NCBI GenBank assembly: GCA_030680805.1
Contig: JAUXUK010000016.1
Coordinates: 1-64,000, forward strand
DNA length: 64,000 nucleotides
Reading direction: 5' to 3'
Origin: Sulfuritalea sp.
GTDB taxonomy: Bacteria; Pseudomonadota; Gammaproteobacteria; Burkholderiales; Rhodocyclaceae
Below, piece after piece: positions 7,107-16,590 of the stretch. The translations under genes and the position numbers were made by a program. Numbering within the stretch: the stretch's first letter is position 1; every line of letters begins with the position of its first letter. The notes beneath the pieces are model-generated. The model ran no database searches. It saw nothing but the letters and a program-made list of their open reading frames with translations, and was not told the DNA's origin.

Positions 7107-7784
7107 CTATTCCTTCTGCTTGATAACGGTGCCCTGCACTCCATTTTGTGACAGCAAGGTGCGCGCCTTGTTCATTTCCTCGGGACTGCGGAAGGGGCCG
7201 ACACGCACGCGATGCATGGTGCCCTTTTCGGGAATGCTGACTTCCTGGACGCTGGCTTCAAGGCCGGTGAGCGCGAGCTTGGCCTTGAGGTTGTCGGCAT
7301 CGGGAGCCTTCTGGAAAGCGCCCACCTGGAGGAAGTAGATATCTGTCGGCACCGGCTTGGCGTCGACCACGGGCGCCGCCGGTGCGGCCGGGGTCGCCGG
7401 TGTTACCGAAACGGCCGGAGGCGGCGCGGCAGAACCGGAGCCCGCCGGCTGCTTGCCTTCAAGGATGCCGTAGAACTCGAAGCGCTGCTTGTCGTTGGGC
7501 TTGTCGCCGGGCTTGCCGGGCAGGGGCGCCGGAATCTGTGCGGTGCCGGCTGAACCGGGGGGCGCGGCCTTGTCCTTCTCGGCCTTGGGTGCGCCTTCGT
7601 ACTTGTTGAGGAAGGGCAGCGGGGACTTGTTGAGATACAAAACCACGCCGAAGGCGATCGACACGCCGATGACCAGGCCGATAAAAACGCCAAGCAGGGT
7701 GCCGCCGCCGCTCTTCTTTTGCGATGACCGATTGCCCGACGCCGGGCGCGAGGTCTTGTCGGAATTTCTGTCGAATTTGCCCAT
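7107..7784 (-). CDS. SPOR-domain (FtsN-like) cell-division protein
   Basis: A 225-residue bitopic membrane protein. A short basic cytoplasmic N-terminus (MGKFDRNSDKTSRPASGNRS) precedes one membrane span (about residues 29-50, LLGVFIGLVIGVSIAFGVVL). A Pro/Ala-rich periplasmic linker follows, then a C-terminal SPOR domain (about residues 150-225, YFLQVGAFQKAPDADNLKAK ... VGPFRSPEEMNKAR) that binds denuded septal peptidoglycan. This is FtsN architecture. The ATG at 7784 has AGGA upstream; the frame is open 22 codons further but without signals. It lies downstream of argS as in relatives. Confidence 0.9.
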   Translation of the reverse strand: MGKFDRNSDKTSRPASGNRSSQKKSGGGTLLGVFIGLVIGVSIAFGVVLYLNKSPLPFLNKYEGAPKAEKDKAAPPGSAGTAQIPAPLPGKPGDKPNDKQRFEFYGILEGKQPAGSGSAAPPPAVSVTPATPAAPAAPVVDAKPVPTDIYFLQVGAFQKAPDADNLKAKLALTGLEASVQEVSIPEKGTMHRVRVGPFRSPEEMNKARTLLSQNGVQGTVIKQKE

Positions 7785-7953
7785 ACCGTTCCTGGTCGAT
7801 TTCAAGTTGAGACGCGAAGACAAGCCGAAGACAGTGCTGTAGCACGGCAAGGCGCTGACGAAAACGCAGTTTCAGTGAAGGCTAATGCTAGTTTCATCAG
7901 CGTTAAGCGTAGCGGCCGGAACTACAAAGTATTGACTTGAAAGCGGCTTGGAA

Positions 7954-9708
7954 TCACATGCTCACCGGTTGCGAAACCCCTAGCAGGGAAAGGCCGTTCT
8001 GCAGCACCTGCCGGGTTGCCAACGCCAGCGCCAGCCGCGCCTGGCGCGTCGCCTCGTCATCGACCAGCACCCGCTCGGCGTTGTACCAGCTGTGAAAATC
8101 GCCGGCCAGGTCCTTGAGGTAGAAGGCCAGAGCATGCGGCGCGTAGTCCCGCGCCGCCTGTTGAATCAGTTCGGGAAATTCGGCCAGCCGCGCGCACAGC
8201 GCGGTTTCCCGTTCATGCAGCAGCGGCGTCAGATCGGCGCGCGCCAGCAAGGATTGATCGCCATCCCACTGCGCCAGCACCGAGCAGATCCTGGCGTGGG
8301 CGTACTGCACGTAGTACACCGGGTTGTCGTTGCTTTCCGACTTCGCCAGGTCGAGATCGAAATCCAGCGCCTGATCGCATTTGCGCAGCATGTAGAAGAA
8401 GCGGCAGGCGTCATTGCCGACTTCGGCCCGCAACTGGCGCAGGGTTACATATTCGCCGGAACGCGTGGACATCGAGGCCTTCTGGCCGTCGCGGAACAGG
8501 CTGACGAACTGCACCAGCGCTACGTCGAGCCGGTCGGCATTGGCTCCGGAGGCGCTCAGAGCGCCCTTGACGCGGGGGATGTAGCCGTGATGGTCGGCGC
8601 CCCAGACATCGATCACCTTGTCGAAGCCGCGCTCGAATTTGTTCAGGTGATAGGCGATGTCGGAGGCGAAATAGGTATACAGGCCGTTGTCGCGCTGGAC
8701 CACGCGGTCCTTCTCGTCGCCGAAGGCCGTCGAGGTGAACCACTTGGCGCCGTCCTGCAGGTAGATGTGGCCGGACTGTTCGAGCGCCGCCACGGCGCGC
8801 GCCACCATGCCGGTGTCGAACAGGCTGCGCTCGGAGAACCAGACATCGAAATGCACGCCGAACTCTTCCAGGTCGGCGCGGCAATCCGCCAGCTGCTCGG
8901 AGAGCACGTGGCTGTGGACGTAGGCCCAGTCTTCGCCCAGCAGGTCCTTGCCGGCGAGGATCAGGCCGTCGAGCCGCGCCTCGGCATCGTCCGTCTCCGG
9001 CACGCAGGCCAGCACCGCTTCGGCCGGATGCACGTAGCGGTCGCCGTGGGCCTGCTTGATCTGCTCCGCCATCTCGAACACGTAGCCGCCCTGATAGGCG
9101 TTGGGCGGGAAGGGCACGGGTTCGTCGAACAGTTCCAGATAACGCAGCCAGGCGGACACCGCGAGGATGTCCATTTGCCGTCCGGCATCATTGACGTAGT
9201 ACTCGCGCGTCACCTCGTAGCCGGCGAAGGCCAGCAGCGAGGCCAGGCTGGCGCCATACGCCGCGCCGCGGCCGTGACCGACGTGCAACGGGCCGGTGGG
9301 GTTGGCGGAAACGAATTCGACCTGCAGCTTGACCCGGCCGGCCGGGCCGCGACCGAAATCGTGTCCCGCCGCGAGCACCGCGCCGACTACGGCGGTGCGC
9401 GCCGCCGCGGACAGGGTGAAGTTGATGAAGCCGGCGCCGGCAATCTCGACCTTGACCACGGCGGTGGATGACGGCAATTCGCGCACCAGACGCTCGGCAA
9501 TCTGGCGCGGATTGGCTTTCAGTTCGCGTGCCAGCTGCATCGCCAGGTTGCTGGCGAAGTCGCCGTGGCTGGCCTGTTTTGGGCGCTCAAGGAGGATTTC
9601 GGCGCCGAACTGTTCGGGCGCCACGCTGCCCAGCGCGGTGCGCAGCAGGCCGGCGAGATGCTGACGAACATCGAGGGCAATGTCGGTGGGTGCGCTGGAT
9701 GCGGCCAT
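7954..9708 (-). CDS. argS: Arginyl-tRNA synthetase
   Basis: A 584-residue class I synthetase that charges tRNA-Arg. It has the N-terminal Add-1 domain, the HIGH-type signature in NPTGPLHVGHGRGAAYG (about residue 130), ADHHGYIPRVKGAL, a KMSKS-like loop in the form KASMSTRSGEYV (typical degenerate form for ArgRS), and the C-terminal anticodon-binding domain with DNPVYYVQYAHARICS. The ATG at 9708 (MAASSAPTDIALDV) fits the family N-terminus; the extra 52 codons upstream are hairpin repeats. Length is normal. Confidence 0.97.
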   Translation of the reverse strand: MAASSAPTDIALDVRQHLAGLLRTALGSVAPEQFGAEILLERPKQASHGDFASNLAMQLARELKANPRQIAERLVRELPSSTAVVKVEIAGAGFINFTLSAAARTAVVGAVLAAGHDFGRGPAGRVKLQVEFVSANPTGPLHVGHGRGAAYGASLASLLAFAGYEVTREYYVNDAGRQMDILAVSAWLRYLELFDEPVPFPPNAYQGGYVFEMAEQIKQAHGDRYVHPAEAVLACVPETDDAEARLDGLILAGKDLLGEDWAYVHSHVLSEQLADCRADLEEFGVHFDVWFSERSLFDTGMVARAVAALEQSGHIYLQDGAKWFTSTAFGDEKDRVVQRDNGLYTYFASDIAYHLNKFERGFDKVIDVWGADHHGYIPRVKGALSASGANADRLDVALVQFVSLFRDGQKASMSTRSGEYVTLRQLRAEVGNDACRFFYMLRKCDQALDFDLDLAKSESNDNPVYYVQYAHARICSVLAQWDGDQSLLARADLTPLLHERETALCARLAEFPELIQQAARDYAPHALAFYLKDLAGDFHSWYNAERVLVDDEATRQARLALALATRQVLQNGLSLLGVSQPVSM

Positions 9709-9772
9709 ATCTAAGCCTGACCGAGAGGCCTCGAACGGGTGATCTCCGTGAGGCCGGCATGGACAAGTGAAC

Positions 9773-9846
9773 GAACAAGGGGAGAACCCCCCTTGTATAT
9801 CCCCCGAGTGAGAACAAGGGGGCCGGCCCCCTTGTAAATTCCCCGA
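9773..9846. repeat. Two tandem GC-hairpin repeat units
   Basis: Two units of about 35 bases follow each other: GAACAAGGGG-AGAA-CCCCCCTTGT followed by ATATCCCCCG, then GAACAAGGGGG-CCGG-CCCCCTTGT followed by AAATTCCCCG. Each folds into a strong stem with a 4-base loop. They lie between the divergent argS and ubiB genes and may act as bidirectional structure elements in both leaders. Confidence 0.7.
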
Positions 9847-9977
9847 CACCGGGGCTCCGGACAAATATGCCCAGAAAATGTGAAGAGTTGAGTCATGGAC
9901 GAGTTCGTGGAATCAAGGGTACGCAGCGGGTGAGTGGTGAATTATACTTCCCGTTCCTCGTCCGCCCCAGCCCCCCC

Positions 9978-11516
9978 GTGCGCATCTTCCGCCTCATCCG
10001 CATCGCCCGCGTTGCCTATCTCTACGGCCTCGACAGCCTGGTCCTCGAACACGAACTCGAGCCGAGCTTCCGCGCGCGCATGCTGTTCGCGGCGCAACGG
10101 CTGATGTTCTGGCGCGATGTCTCGGCGCCGCGCGCCGTGCGGCTAAGGCAGGCGCTGGAAGATCTGGGGCCGATTTTCGTCAAGTTCGGCCAATTGCTGT
10201 CCACCCGGCGCGACCTGCTGCCGCTGGATATCGCCGACGAGCTGGCCAGGCTGCAGGATCGCGTGCCACCGTTTGCGTCGGAGCTGGCCATCGCGGAACT
10301 GGAGAAAGCCTACGGCAAACCGGTGGACCAGGTATTTGCGGAATTCGACCGGGAGCCGGTTGCCTCGGCCTCGGTGGCGCAAGTGCATTTTGCGGTGCTG
10401 CCGGACGGCCGCGAAGTCGCGGTGAAAATCCTGCGCCCCGGCATCCAGCCGGTGATCGAGCACGACATCGCGCTGCTGCAGGTTGCCGCCAGCCTGCTCG
10501 AAACCCTCTGGGCCGATGGCCGCCGCCTCAAGCCGCGCGAGGTGGTCGCCGAGTTCGACAAGTACCTGCACTACGAGCTGGACCTGATGCGCGAGGCGGC
10601 CAACTGCTCGCAACTGCGGCGCAATTTCGAGGGCTCCGATCTGCTGATCCTGCCCGAGGTGCATTGGGACTGGTGTACGCAAAGCGTGATGGTGATGGAG
10701 CGCATGCACGGCACGACGATTTCGCAAATCGACGCGCTGCGCGAGAAGGGCGTCGATATTCCGCGCCTGGCCCGCGCTGGCGTCGAGATTTTCTTCACCC
10801 AGGTGTTCCGCGACGGCTTCTTCCATGCCGACATGCATCCGGGCAACATCTTCGTCGCCACCGAGGGGCCGCGCAAGGGCAGCTACATCGCGCTCGATTT
10901 CGGCATCGTCGGCACCTTGTCGGACGAAGACAAGAACTATCTGGCGCGCAACTTCCTCGCCTTCTTCCAGCGCGATTACAAGCGCGTCGCGGAAGTGCAT
11001 ATCGAATCGGGCTGGGCGCCGAAGGAAACCCGGGTCGACGAGTTCGAGGCGGCGATCCGTTCCGTGTGCGAACCCTTCTTCGACCGGCCGCTGAAGGACA
11101 TATCGCTGGGACGCGTGCTGCTGCGCCTGTTCCAGACATCGCGCCAGTTCAACGTCGAAATCCAGCCGCAACTGGTGCTGCTGCAAAAAACCCTGCTCAA
11201 TGTCGAAGGCCTCGGTCGCGAACTCGATCCCGAGCTCGATTTGTGGAAGACGGCGCTGCCCTATCTGGAACGCTGGATGAGCGAGCAACTGGGCTGGCTG
11301 GCACTGGAAAACAACATCAAGCGCGAGGCCGCCAGCTGGGCCAAGCTGCTGCCGACGCTGCCGCGACTGGTGCACCAGGCGCTGACGGCCACCGCGACGC
11401 CCGCGCCCAACCTTGAACTGGAGAGCTTGGCCGCGGAGATACGCAGCATGCGCCAGCTGCTTTGGCTGGCGTTTGCGGTCGCTGCATTTGCGCTGGGCTT
11501 CGCGATACTGCAATAA
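9978..11516 (+). CDS. ubiB: Ubiquinone biosynthesis regulatory ATPase UbiB
   Basis: A 512-residue member of the atypical UbiB/ADCK protein-kinase-like family, needed for ubiquinone synthesis at the inner membrane. It shows the KxGQ motif ([19 protein letters not shown]), [11 protein letters not shown] (the alanine-rich replacement of the glycine loop), AVKILRPGI (ATP lysine), [13 protein letters not shown] and [10 protein letters not shown] (metal-binding Asp). A hydrophobic helix at the C-terminus ([18 protein letters not shown]) is the membrane anchor. The GTG at 9978 (then [20 protein letters not shown]) matches the usual N-terminus; an alternative GTG at 9930 exists. A GGAGG-bearing gap of 12 bases leads to the symporter gene. 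Confidence 0.95.
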   Translation: MRIFRLIRIARVAYLYGLDSLVLEHELEPSFRARMLFAAQRLMFWRDVSAPRAVRLRQALEDLGPIFVKFGQLLSTRRDLLPLDIADELARLQDRVPPFASELAIAELEKAYGKPVDQVFAEFDREPVASASVAQVHFAVLPDGREVAVKILRPGIQPVIEHDIALLQVAASLLETLWADGRRLKPREVVAEFDKYLHYELDLMREAANCSQLRRNFEGSDLLILPEVHWDWCTQSVMVMERMHGTTISQIDALREKGVDIPRLARAGVEIFFTQVFRDGFFHADMHPGNIFVATEGPRKGSYIALDFGIVGTLSDEDKNYLARNFLAFFQRDYKRVAEVHIESGWAPKETRVDEFEAAIRSVCEPFFDRPLKDISLGRVLLRLFQTSRQFNVEIQPQLVLLQKTLLNVEGLGRELDPELDLWKTALPYLERWMSEQLGWLALENNIKREAASWAKLLPTLPRLVHQALTATATPAPNLELESLAAEIRSMRQLLWLAFAVAAFALGFAILQ

Positions 11517-11528
11517 GGAGGATTCCAG

Positions 11529-13025
11529 ATGCTGGTCTGGTTTGTCGTGCTCTATCTGATGGTCTCGGTCGGCATCGGACTGTTTGCCGCCACCCGCGTC
11601 CATAACGCCCGTGATTTCGCCATTGCCGGCCGCAGCCTGCCGCTGCCGGTGGTCACCGCCACGGTATTCGCCACCTGGTTCGGCGCCGAAGCCGTGTTCG
11701 GCGTCTCGGCCACCTTCGTCAAGGACGGCCTCGGCGGCGTGGTGGCCGACCCTTTCGGTTCCGCGATGTGCCTCATCATCGCCGGCGTCATTTTCTCGCG
11801 CTACCTGTACAAGCTCAACATCATCACCCTCGGCGACTTCTACCGCATGCGCTACAACCGCACGGTGGAGGTAGTCACCACGGTCTGCATCGTGCTCTCC
11901 TACCTCGGCTGGGTGGCGGCGCAGATCAAGGCGCTCGGCCTGATCTTCTTCGTCGTCACCGACGGCGCCGTCTCGCAGAACGCGGGCATGGTCCTCGGCG
12001 CCGCCATCGTGCTCACCTACACCGTGTTCGGCGGCATGTTCTCGGTGGCGATCCTCGATTTCGTGCAGATGACGGTGTCGATGGGCGGCCTCCTGTTCAT
12101 CGCCTGGACGGTCAGCGGAAAAGTCGGCGGTGGCGCCACGGCGGTGATCGACCATGCCGCGGCCGCCGGCAAACTGGACTTCTTCCCCGCGCCCGACCCC
12201 TGGCTGTGGCTGACCTTCATCGGCACCTGGATGACCATGATGCTCGGTTCGATCCCGCAGCAGGACGTGTTCCAGCGCATCACCTCGGCGAAGACCGCCA
12301 ACATCGCGCTGTGGGGCTCGATACTCGGCGCCTCGATCTACTTCTGTTTCACCTTCGTGCCGATGTTCATCGCCTACTCGGCGACGCTGATCGACCCGGT
12401 CCTCTTCGCCGACCTGCTGCAAAAGGATTCGCAGCTGGTGCTGCCGACCCTGGTCCTGCAGCACACGCCGCTGTTCGCCCAGGTGCTGTTCTTCGGCGCC
12501 GTGCTGTCGGCCATCATGAGCTGCTCCTCGGCGACGCTGCTGGCGCCGTCGGTGACCTTCGCCGAGAACGTGATCAAGGGCTTCTACCCGAATATGGGCG
12601 ACCACCAGTTCCTGCGCGTGATGCGCATCTGCCTGGTGGTGTTCACCTGCATCGTGCTGGGCTTTGCGCTGAAATCCGAGGCCTCGATTTTCAAGATGGT
12701 GGAAAACGCCTACAAGGTCACCCTGGCCGGCGCCTTCGTACCGTTGGCCGCAGGCATCTTCTGGCGTCGCGCAACGACGCAGGGCGCGCTGGCGGCGACC
12801 TTCGGCGGCCTGATTTCCTGGATCCTGATCGAGGTCCTGATCGGCGAAGCCAGCCTCGTGCCGCCGCAGTTGATCGGCCTTTGCGTCTCGATTCTCGGCA
12901 TGGTCGCCGGCTCCCTGTTGCCGCAATGGGTCGGTCACCACGTGCCGGGTCAGGACCCGCACGCGATACTGCATCACCACGCCGCTTCACAGACCCATCA
13001 TGCCGAGCCGGAACACAAGCACTGA
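11529..13025 (+). CDS. Sodium:solute symporter (SSS family) with histidine-rich tail
   Basis: A 498-residue inner-membrane transporter with about 13 hydrophobic segments. It begins MLVWFVVLYLMVSVGIGLFA and carries the SSS marks ARDFAIAGRSLPLPVVTATV, FATWFGAEAV and SIPQQDVFQRITSAK. It should couple sodium entry to uptake of an organic solute; which one cannot be told. The last 35 residues are unusually histidine-rich (HHVPGQDPHAILHHH ... THHAEPEHKH, 10 His), perhaps a metal-binding or pH-sensing tail. The ribosome binding site AAGGAGG lies 9 bases before the ATG. It is cotranscribed with ubiB. Confidence 0.92.
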   Translation: MLVWFVVLYLMVSVGIGLFAATRVHNARDFAIAGRSLPLPVVTATVFATWFGAEAVFGVSATFVKDGLGGVVADPFGSAMCLIIAGVIFSRYLYKLNIITLGDFYRMRYNRTVEVVTTVCIVLSYLGWVAAQIKALGLIFFVVTDGAVSQNAGMVLGAAIVLTYTVFGGMFSVAILDFVQMTVSMGGLLFIAWTVSGKVGGGATAVIDHAAAAGKLDFFPAPDPWLWLTFIGTWMTMMLGSIPQQDVFQRITSAKTANIALWGSILGASIYFCFTFVPMFIAYSATLIDPVLFADLLQKDSQLVLPTLVLQHTPLFAQVLFFGAVLSAIMSCSSATLLAPSVTFAENVIKGFYPNMGDHQFLRVMRICLVVFTCIVLGFALKSEASIFKMVENAYKVTLAGAFVPLAAGIFWRRATTQGALAATFGGLISWILIEVLIGEASLVPPQLIGLCVSILGMVAGSLLPQWVGHHVPGQDPHAILHHHAASQTHHAEPEHKH

Positions 13026-13058
13026 ACAGGCCGTCCGGTTACCGGGCCGGCGGAAGCG

Positions 13059-14135
13059 GTGACTGTGGCACAAGGCACGCGCACCTACCTGACCCTCTAC
13101 CTGACCGGCGGCTATTTGCTGCTGATCATCTATGCGAGTTTGTATCCGCTGGCTGGCTGGCATGACAGCGGCAGTTATCCGCTGGCCTTCCTCGGCGCGG
13201 CATGGCCGCGGTACTACACCGGCTTCGACCTGGCGACCAACATGATCGCCTACCTGCCCTTCGGTTTCTTTTGCACGGCTGCATTGCGCCGCCGCCTGGC
13301 GCCGTTCCCGGCGTGGCTGGTGGCGGTGCTGTTTGGCGCCTCCCTGAGCTTTGTCCTGGAACTGCTGCAGAACTACCTGCCCAGCCGCGTGCCGTCCAAT
13401 CTGGATCTGGCCTGCAATACCGCCGGCGCCCTGCTCGGCGGGCTGATTGGCGCACGCTGGGGAGCGCGCGCGCTGGATGAGGGGCATCTGGCGCGCTGGC
13501 GCCAGCGCGTGATGATGCGCGCCTACGGCGTTGACGTCGGCGTGCTGCTGATCGGGGCGTGGCTGATGACTCAGCTGTCACCCGAAACCCTGCTGTTCGG
13601 CAGCGGCAACCTGCGGCAGATGCTCGACCTGCCGCCGGTGCAGCCCTTCCTGCCGGAGCGCTTTGTCAACCTCGAAACCGTGATTGCGGCCGCCGGCCTG
13701 CTGGCGGCGGGACTGATGACCACCCTGTTGCTGCGCCGGAACGCACGCCTGCTGACCGCCGGCCTGTTGCTGGCGGCGCTGCTGATCAAGACACTCGCCC
13801 ATGCCCTGCTGATGGGGCCGGCCGCGGCGCTGGCCTGGATCACGCCGGGCAACAGCATCGGCATAGCCGCAGGGCTGGTCTTGTGGTGGAGCGCGTCCTT
13901 CCTGGTCTTTCCGCTGCAGCGCGCGGCGGCGGCGCTGGCGCTGCTGTTTGCCACCGTCATGGTCAATGTCGCGCCGGAGAACCCCTATCTGCTCAACACG
14001 CTGCAAATCTGGAATCCTGGCCAGTTCCTGAATTTCAACGGCCTCACGCGCCTGATCTCTTCGTTGTGGCCCTTCCTTGCCCTGCCCTGGCTGATGATCT
14101 ACCGTCCGGAACGAAACGATGCACTCAATTACTGA
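13059..14135 (+). CDS. VanZ-like membrane protein
   Basis: A 358-residue polytopic membrane protein with a VanZ-like N-terminal half: YLLLIIYASLYPLAGW, then FDLATNMIAYLPFGFF, SFVLELLQNYLPSRVPSNLDL (the conserved ExxQ...R..D region) and NTAGALLGGLIGARWG. The second half adds four to six further hydrophobic segments. VanZ relatives affect teicoplanin resistance in Gram-positives; in proteobacteria the role is unknown. The GTG start at 13059 lies 33 bases after the symporter stop, and the end overlaps the MazG-like gene by 17 bases. Confidence 0.85.
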   Translation: MTVAQGTRTYLTLYLTGGYLLLIIYASLYPLAGWHDSGSYPLAFLGAAWPRYYTGFDLATNMIAYLPFGFFCTAALRRRLAPFPAWLVAVLFGASLSFVLELLQNYLPSRVPSNLDLACNTAGALLGGLIGARWGARALDEGHLARWRQRVMMRAYGVDVGVLLIGAWLMTQLSPETLLFGSGNLRQMLDLPPVQPFLPERFVNLETVIAAAGLLAAGLMTTLLLRRNARLLTAGLLLAALLIKTLAHALLMGPAAALAWITPGNSIGIAAGLVLWWSASFLVFPLQRAAAALALLFATVMVNVAPENPYLLNTLQIWNPGQFLNFNGLTRLISSLWPFLALPWLMIYRPERNDALNY

Positions 14136-14445
14136 TTTGACTAACTTGCGCGACGCCTTGCGCGACTTCTGTGCCGCGCGCGACTGGCATCGCTATCACA
14201 CGCCGAAGAACCTAGTCATGGCGCTGAGCGTCGAAGCGGCTGAACTGGTCGAGCATTTCCAGTGGGCGACGCCCGAGGAAAGCCAGGCCCTCGCCCCGGA
14301 GAAGCGCGCCGAGGTCGCCGACGAAATCGCCGACGTGCTGATCTACCTGACCGAACTGGCCGACGTACTCGGCATCGACCCGATCGCGGCGGCGCGCGAC
14401 AAGATCGTCAAGAATGCCCTCAAGTACCCCGCGCCGGAAAGATAG
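14119..14445 (+). CDS. MazG-like nucleotide pyrophosphohydrolase (RS21-C6/DCTPP1 type)
   Basis: A 108-residue all-helical NTP pyrophosphatase thought to remove non-canonical or excess dNTPs (dCTPase-type house-cleaning). The Mg-binding ExxE...ExxD pattern is visible in LVMALSVEAAELVEHFQW and EVADEIADVLIYLTELAD. The N-terminus (LRDALRDFCAARDWHRYHTP) is typical. It overlaps the 3' end of the VanZ-like gene by 17 bases and is followed closely by the ferredoxin gene. Substrate preference is not deducible. Confidence 0.9.
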   Translation: MHSITDLTNLRDALRDFCAARDWHRYHTPKNLVMALSVEAAELVEHFQWATPEESQALAPEKRAEVADEIADVLIYLTELADVLGIDPIAAARDKIVKNALKYPAPER

Positions 14446-14476
14446 AATCCCTGTTCCTGATTCCTGATCCCCGAAA

Positions 14477-14785
14477 ATGAGCCATTTCAAGCACCACGTG
14501 TTCTTCTGCACCAACCAGCGTGCCGCCGGCGAAGCCTGCTGCAACAACCACGGCGCCGGCGACATGCGCGCCTACGCCAAGGACAAGGTCAAGGCGCTGG
14601 GCAAAAAGCTGCCGGGCAATGTCCGCATCAATTCCGCCGGCTGCCTCGATCGCTGCGAAGAGGGGCCGGTGCTGGTGATCTACCCTGAGGCGGTCTGGTA
14701 CACCTACGTGGACAAGGACGACATCGACGAGATCATCGATCAGCACCTGGTGCATGGCAAGGTCGTAGACCGGCTCAAGATCTGA
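14477..14785 (+). CDS. Thioredoxin-like [2Fe-2S] ferredoxin
   Basis: A 102-residue protein of the Shethna/thioredoxin-like ferredoxin family. The four cluster ligands are C11 (FFCTNQR), C21 or C22 (EACCNNHG), C56 and C60 (NSAGCLDRCEEGP). The C-terminal part (PVLVIYPEAVWYTYVDKDDI) is characteristic of this family. It should be a cytoplasmic electron carrier; partner unknown. It is separated from the following hydrolase by 3 bases, an arrangement also familiar in relatives. Confidence 0.9.
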   Translation: MSHFKHHVFFCTNQRAAGEACCNNHGAGDMRAYAKDKVKALGKKLPGNVRINSAGCLDRCEEGPVLVIYPEAVWYTYVDKDDIDEIIDQHLVHGKVVDRLKI

Positions 14786-14788
14786 ACA

Positions 14789-15445
14789 ATGTCGCGCCAC
14801 GAGCGAGTCCTGGTCGACGGGCCGGACGGCAAGATCGAGGTTTTCGTCGAAGGACATGAAAATCCGCAGGGCATCGCGCTGATCGCCCATCCGCATCCGT
14901 TGTTCGGCGGCACTGCCGACAACAAGGTGGTGACCACGTTGTCGCGCGCCTTTCGCGAGCGCGGCTGCATCACGCTGCGGCCGAGCTTTCGCGGCGTCGG
15001 CGGCAGCGAGGGCGAGCACGACCATGGTGATGCCGAGACCGACGACGTGCTGGCAGTACACGACTGGGCACGCGTCCGTTATGCCGACGTGCTGATAGCG
15101 TCCGGCGTCCCGCTGCCGCTTTATCTGGCCGGCTTTTCCTTCGGCGCCTATGTCACCACGCGCCTGGCCAGGCGCCTTGCGGCAGCCGGCGACCCGGCGC
15201 GCTGGCTGGTGCTGGTCGGTACTGCCGCAGGCCATGTCGAAGGCACGCGCAGCTACGATACCGAGGCGGTGCCGGCCGACACGCTGGTGATCCACGGCTC
15301 GGAAGACGACACCGTGCGTCTGGCCAACGTTTTGGCCTGGGCCGAGCCGCTGAGTCTGCCTGTCGTCGTGATCCCCGGTGCCGACCATTTCTTCCATCGC
15401 CGCCTGCATTTGATCCGCGACATCATTCATCGCGCGTGGCGCTAA
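14789..15445 (+). CDS. Alpha/beta hydrolase (dienelactone-hydrolase-like)
   Basis: A 218-residue cytoplasmic alpha/beta hydrolase. The opening IALIAHPHPLFGGTADNKVV with its HPHPL motif marks the COG2945-type group. Nucleophile S117 is in AGFSFGAYV, the acid is D173 or D174 in IHGSEDDTV, and the base is H200 in IPGADHFFHR. A serine hydrolase acting on an unknown ester or amide is predicted. It starts 3 bases after the ferredoxin gene. Confidence 0.88.
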   Translation: MSRHERVLVDGPDGKIEVFVEGHENPQGIALIAHPHPLFGGTADNKVVTTLSRAFRERGCITLRPSFRGVGGSEGEHDHGDAETDDVLAVHDWARVRYADVLIASGVPLPLYLAGFSFGAYVTTRLARRLAAAGDPARWLVLVGTAAGHVEGTRSYDTEAVPADTLVIHGSEDDTVRLANVLAWAEPLSLPVVVIPGADHFFHRRLHLIRDIIHRAWR

Positions 15446-15474
15446 TGCGCATGGCAGCAAGCTCCACCCGCAAA

Positions 15475-15630
15475 AGATGAAACGCGCGAAAGGCAAATTG
15501 AAGGCCCGCCCCTCCCATCCGCTCCGCGGCCCACGGCAGGCATTGCACTGCCTGCCGGCTGCGGCGGCGCAACGCATGCGTCGCGAAACCCCGCCTCGCC
15601 CCCTCGCGGGGAGGCTTCTGGTCAGATCGC
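15475..15630 (+). repeat. Dispersed ~150-base repeat, copy 1
   Basis: This gap copy shares long blocks with the reverse strand of 42656-42816: AGATGAAACxCGCxAAA, GCGGCCCACGGC, GCCGGCTGCGGCGGCGC, GCGTCGCGAA and CCCGCCTCGCCCC in the same order. It spans most of the 232-base gap before the ABC genes; the rest of the gap shows no other signal. See findings. Confidence 0.8.
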
Positions 15631-15677
15631 TTCGCTCGACTATGACCAGTCGCTCCGAACAAGGTATTTCACGGTAA

Positions 15678-16589
15678 ATGAGTCCTTTGGTCGTCAGCGA
15701 TCTGCGCAAGTCCTACGACGGCCGCGAAGTCGTCGCCGGGCTCAATTTCGAACTGCAGCGCGGCGAGTGCTACGGCCTGCTCGGCCCCAACGGCGCCGGC
15801 AAAACCACCACCCTGCGCTGCTGCCTCGGCCTCACTGCGCCGGACTCGGGCGAGATTACGCTGGTCGGCGAGCCGGTGCCGGCGCGCGCCCGTGAAGCAC
15901 GCATGAAAATCGGCGTGGTGCCGCAATTCGACAACCTCGACCCCGACTTCACCGCCGCCGAAAACCTCATCGTCTATGGCCGCTACTTCGGCATGGCCGA
16001 TGCTGCGATCCGCCCGAAGATCGCCGATCTCCTCGATTTCGCAGGCCTCGCCGGCAAGGAAGACGCCAACATCCGCACCCTGTCCGGCGGCATGAAGCGG
16101 CGCCTGACCCTGGCCCGCGCGCTGGTGAACGATCCCGAGCTGCTGCTGCTCGACGAGCCCACCACCGGCCTCGACCCGCAGGCGCGCCACCTCATCTGGG
16201 AACGCCTCAAGCGCCTGCTGGCGCAGGGCAAGACCATCCTGCTGACGACGCATTTCATGGACGAGGCCGAGCGACTCTGCCGGCGTCTGGCCATCATCGA
16301 CGACGGGAAAATGGTGGCCGAAGGTGCGCCGCGAGAGTTGATCCAGCAGCATATCGAGGCGCAGGTGGTCGAGGTCTATGGCGAAGATGCGCCGGGCTGG
16401 GCCGCGCGCGAAGCGCATGCATTTTCGCGTCGCGTCGAAGTCAGCGGCGAAACAGCCTTCTGCTATGTCGAGGACGCCACGCCGCTGCTCGCCCACCTCG
16501 CCGCCTGGCCCGCGCTGCGCACCCTGCACCGTCCGGCGAACCTCGAAGACGTGTTCCTCAAACTTACCGGCCGGGAACTGCGGGACTAG
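15678..16589 (+). CDS. ABC transporter ATP-binding protein (NodI-like)
   Basis: A 303-residue ABC ATPase of the drug/lipo-oligosaccharide exporter (NodI/DRA) group. Walker A is [15 protein letters not shown], the Q-loop [10 protein letters not shown], the signature [15 protein letters not shown], Walker [15 protein letters not shown] and the switch H in [13 protein letters not shown]. The C-terminal ~80 residues are typical for the group. It pairs with the permease 1 base downstream to form an inner-membrane exporter. In many betaproteobacteria this pair lies next to thiS-thiG, as here; the substrate is unknown. Confidence 0.93.
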   Translation: MSPLVVSDLRKSYDGREVVAGLNFELQRGECYGLLGPNGAGKTTTLRCCLGLTAPDSGEITLVGEPVPARAREARMKIGVVPQFDNLDPDFTAAENLIVYGRYFGMADAAIRPKIADLLDFAGLAGKEDANIRTLSGGMKRRLTLARALVNDPELLLLDEPTTGLDPQARHLIWERLKRLLAQGKTILLTTHFMDEAERLCRRLAIIDDGKMVAEGAPRELIQQHIEAQVVEVYGEDAPGWAAREAHAFSRRVEVSGETAFCYVEDATPLLAHLAAWPALRTLHRPANLEDVFLKLTGRELRD

Positions 16590-16590
16590 C

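Noticed and set aside
10143-12980. A 945-codon open frame on the minus strand
   Set aside because: Antisense to ubiB and the symporter; the composition is typical of a shadow frame and no start signals were seen.
15481-15677. A 66-codon plus-strand frame before the ABC genes
   Set aside because: It is the dispersed repeat read in frame; the inverted copy at 42.7 kb gives a similar chance peptide.
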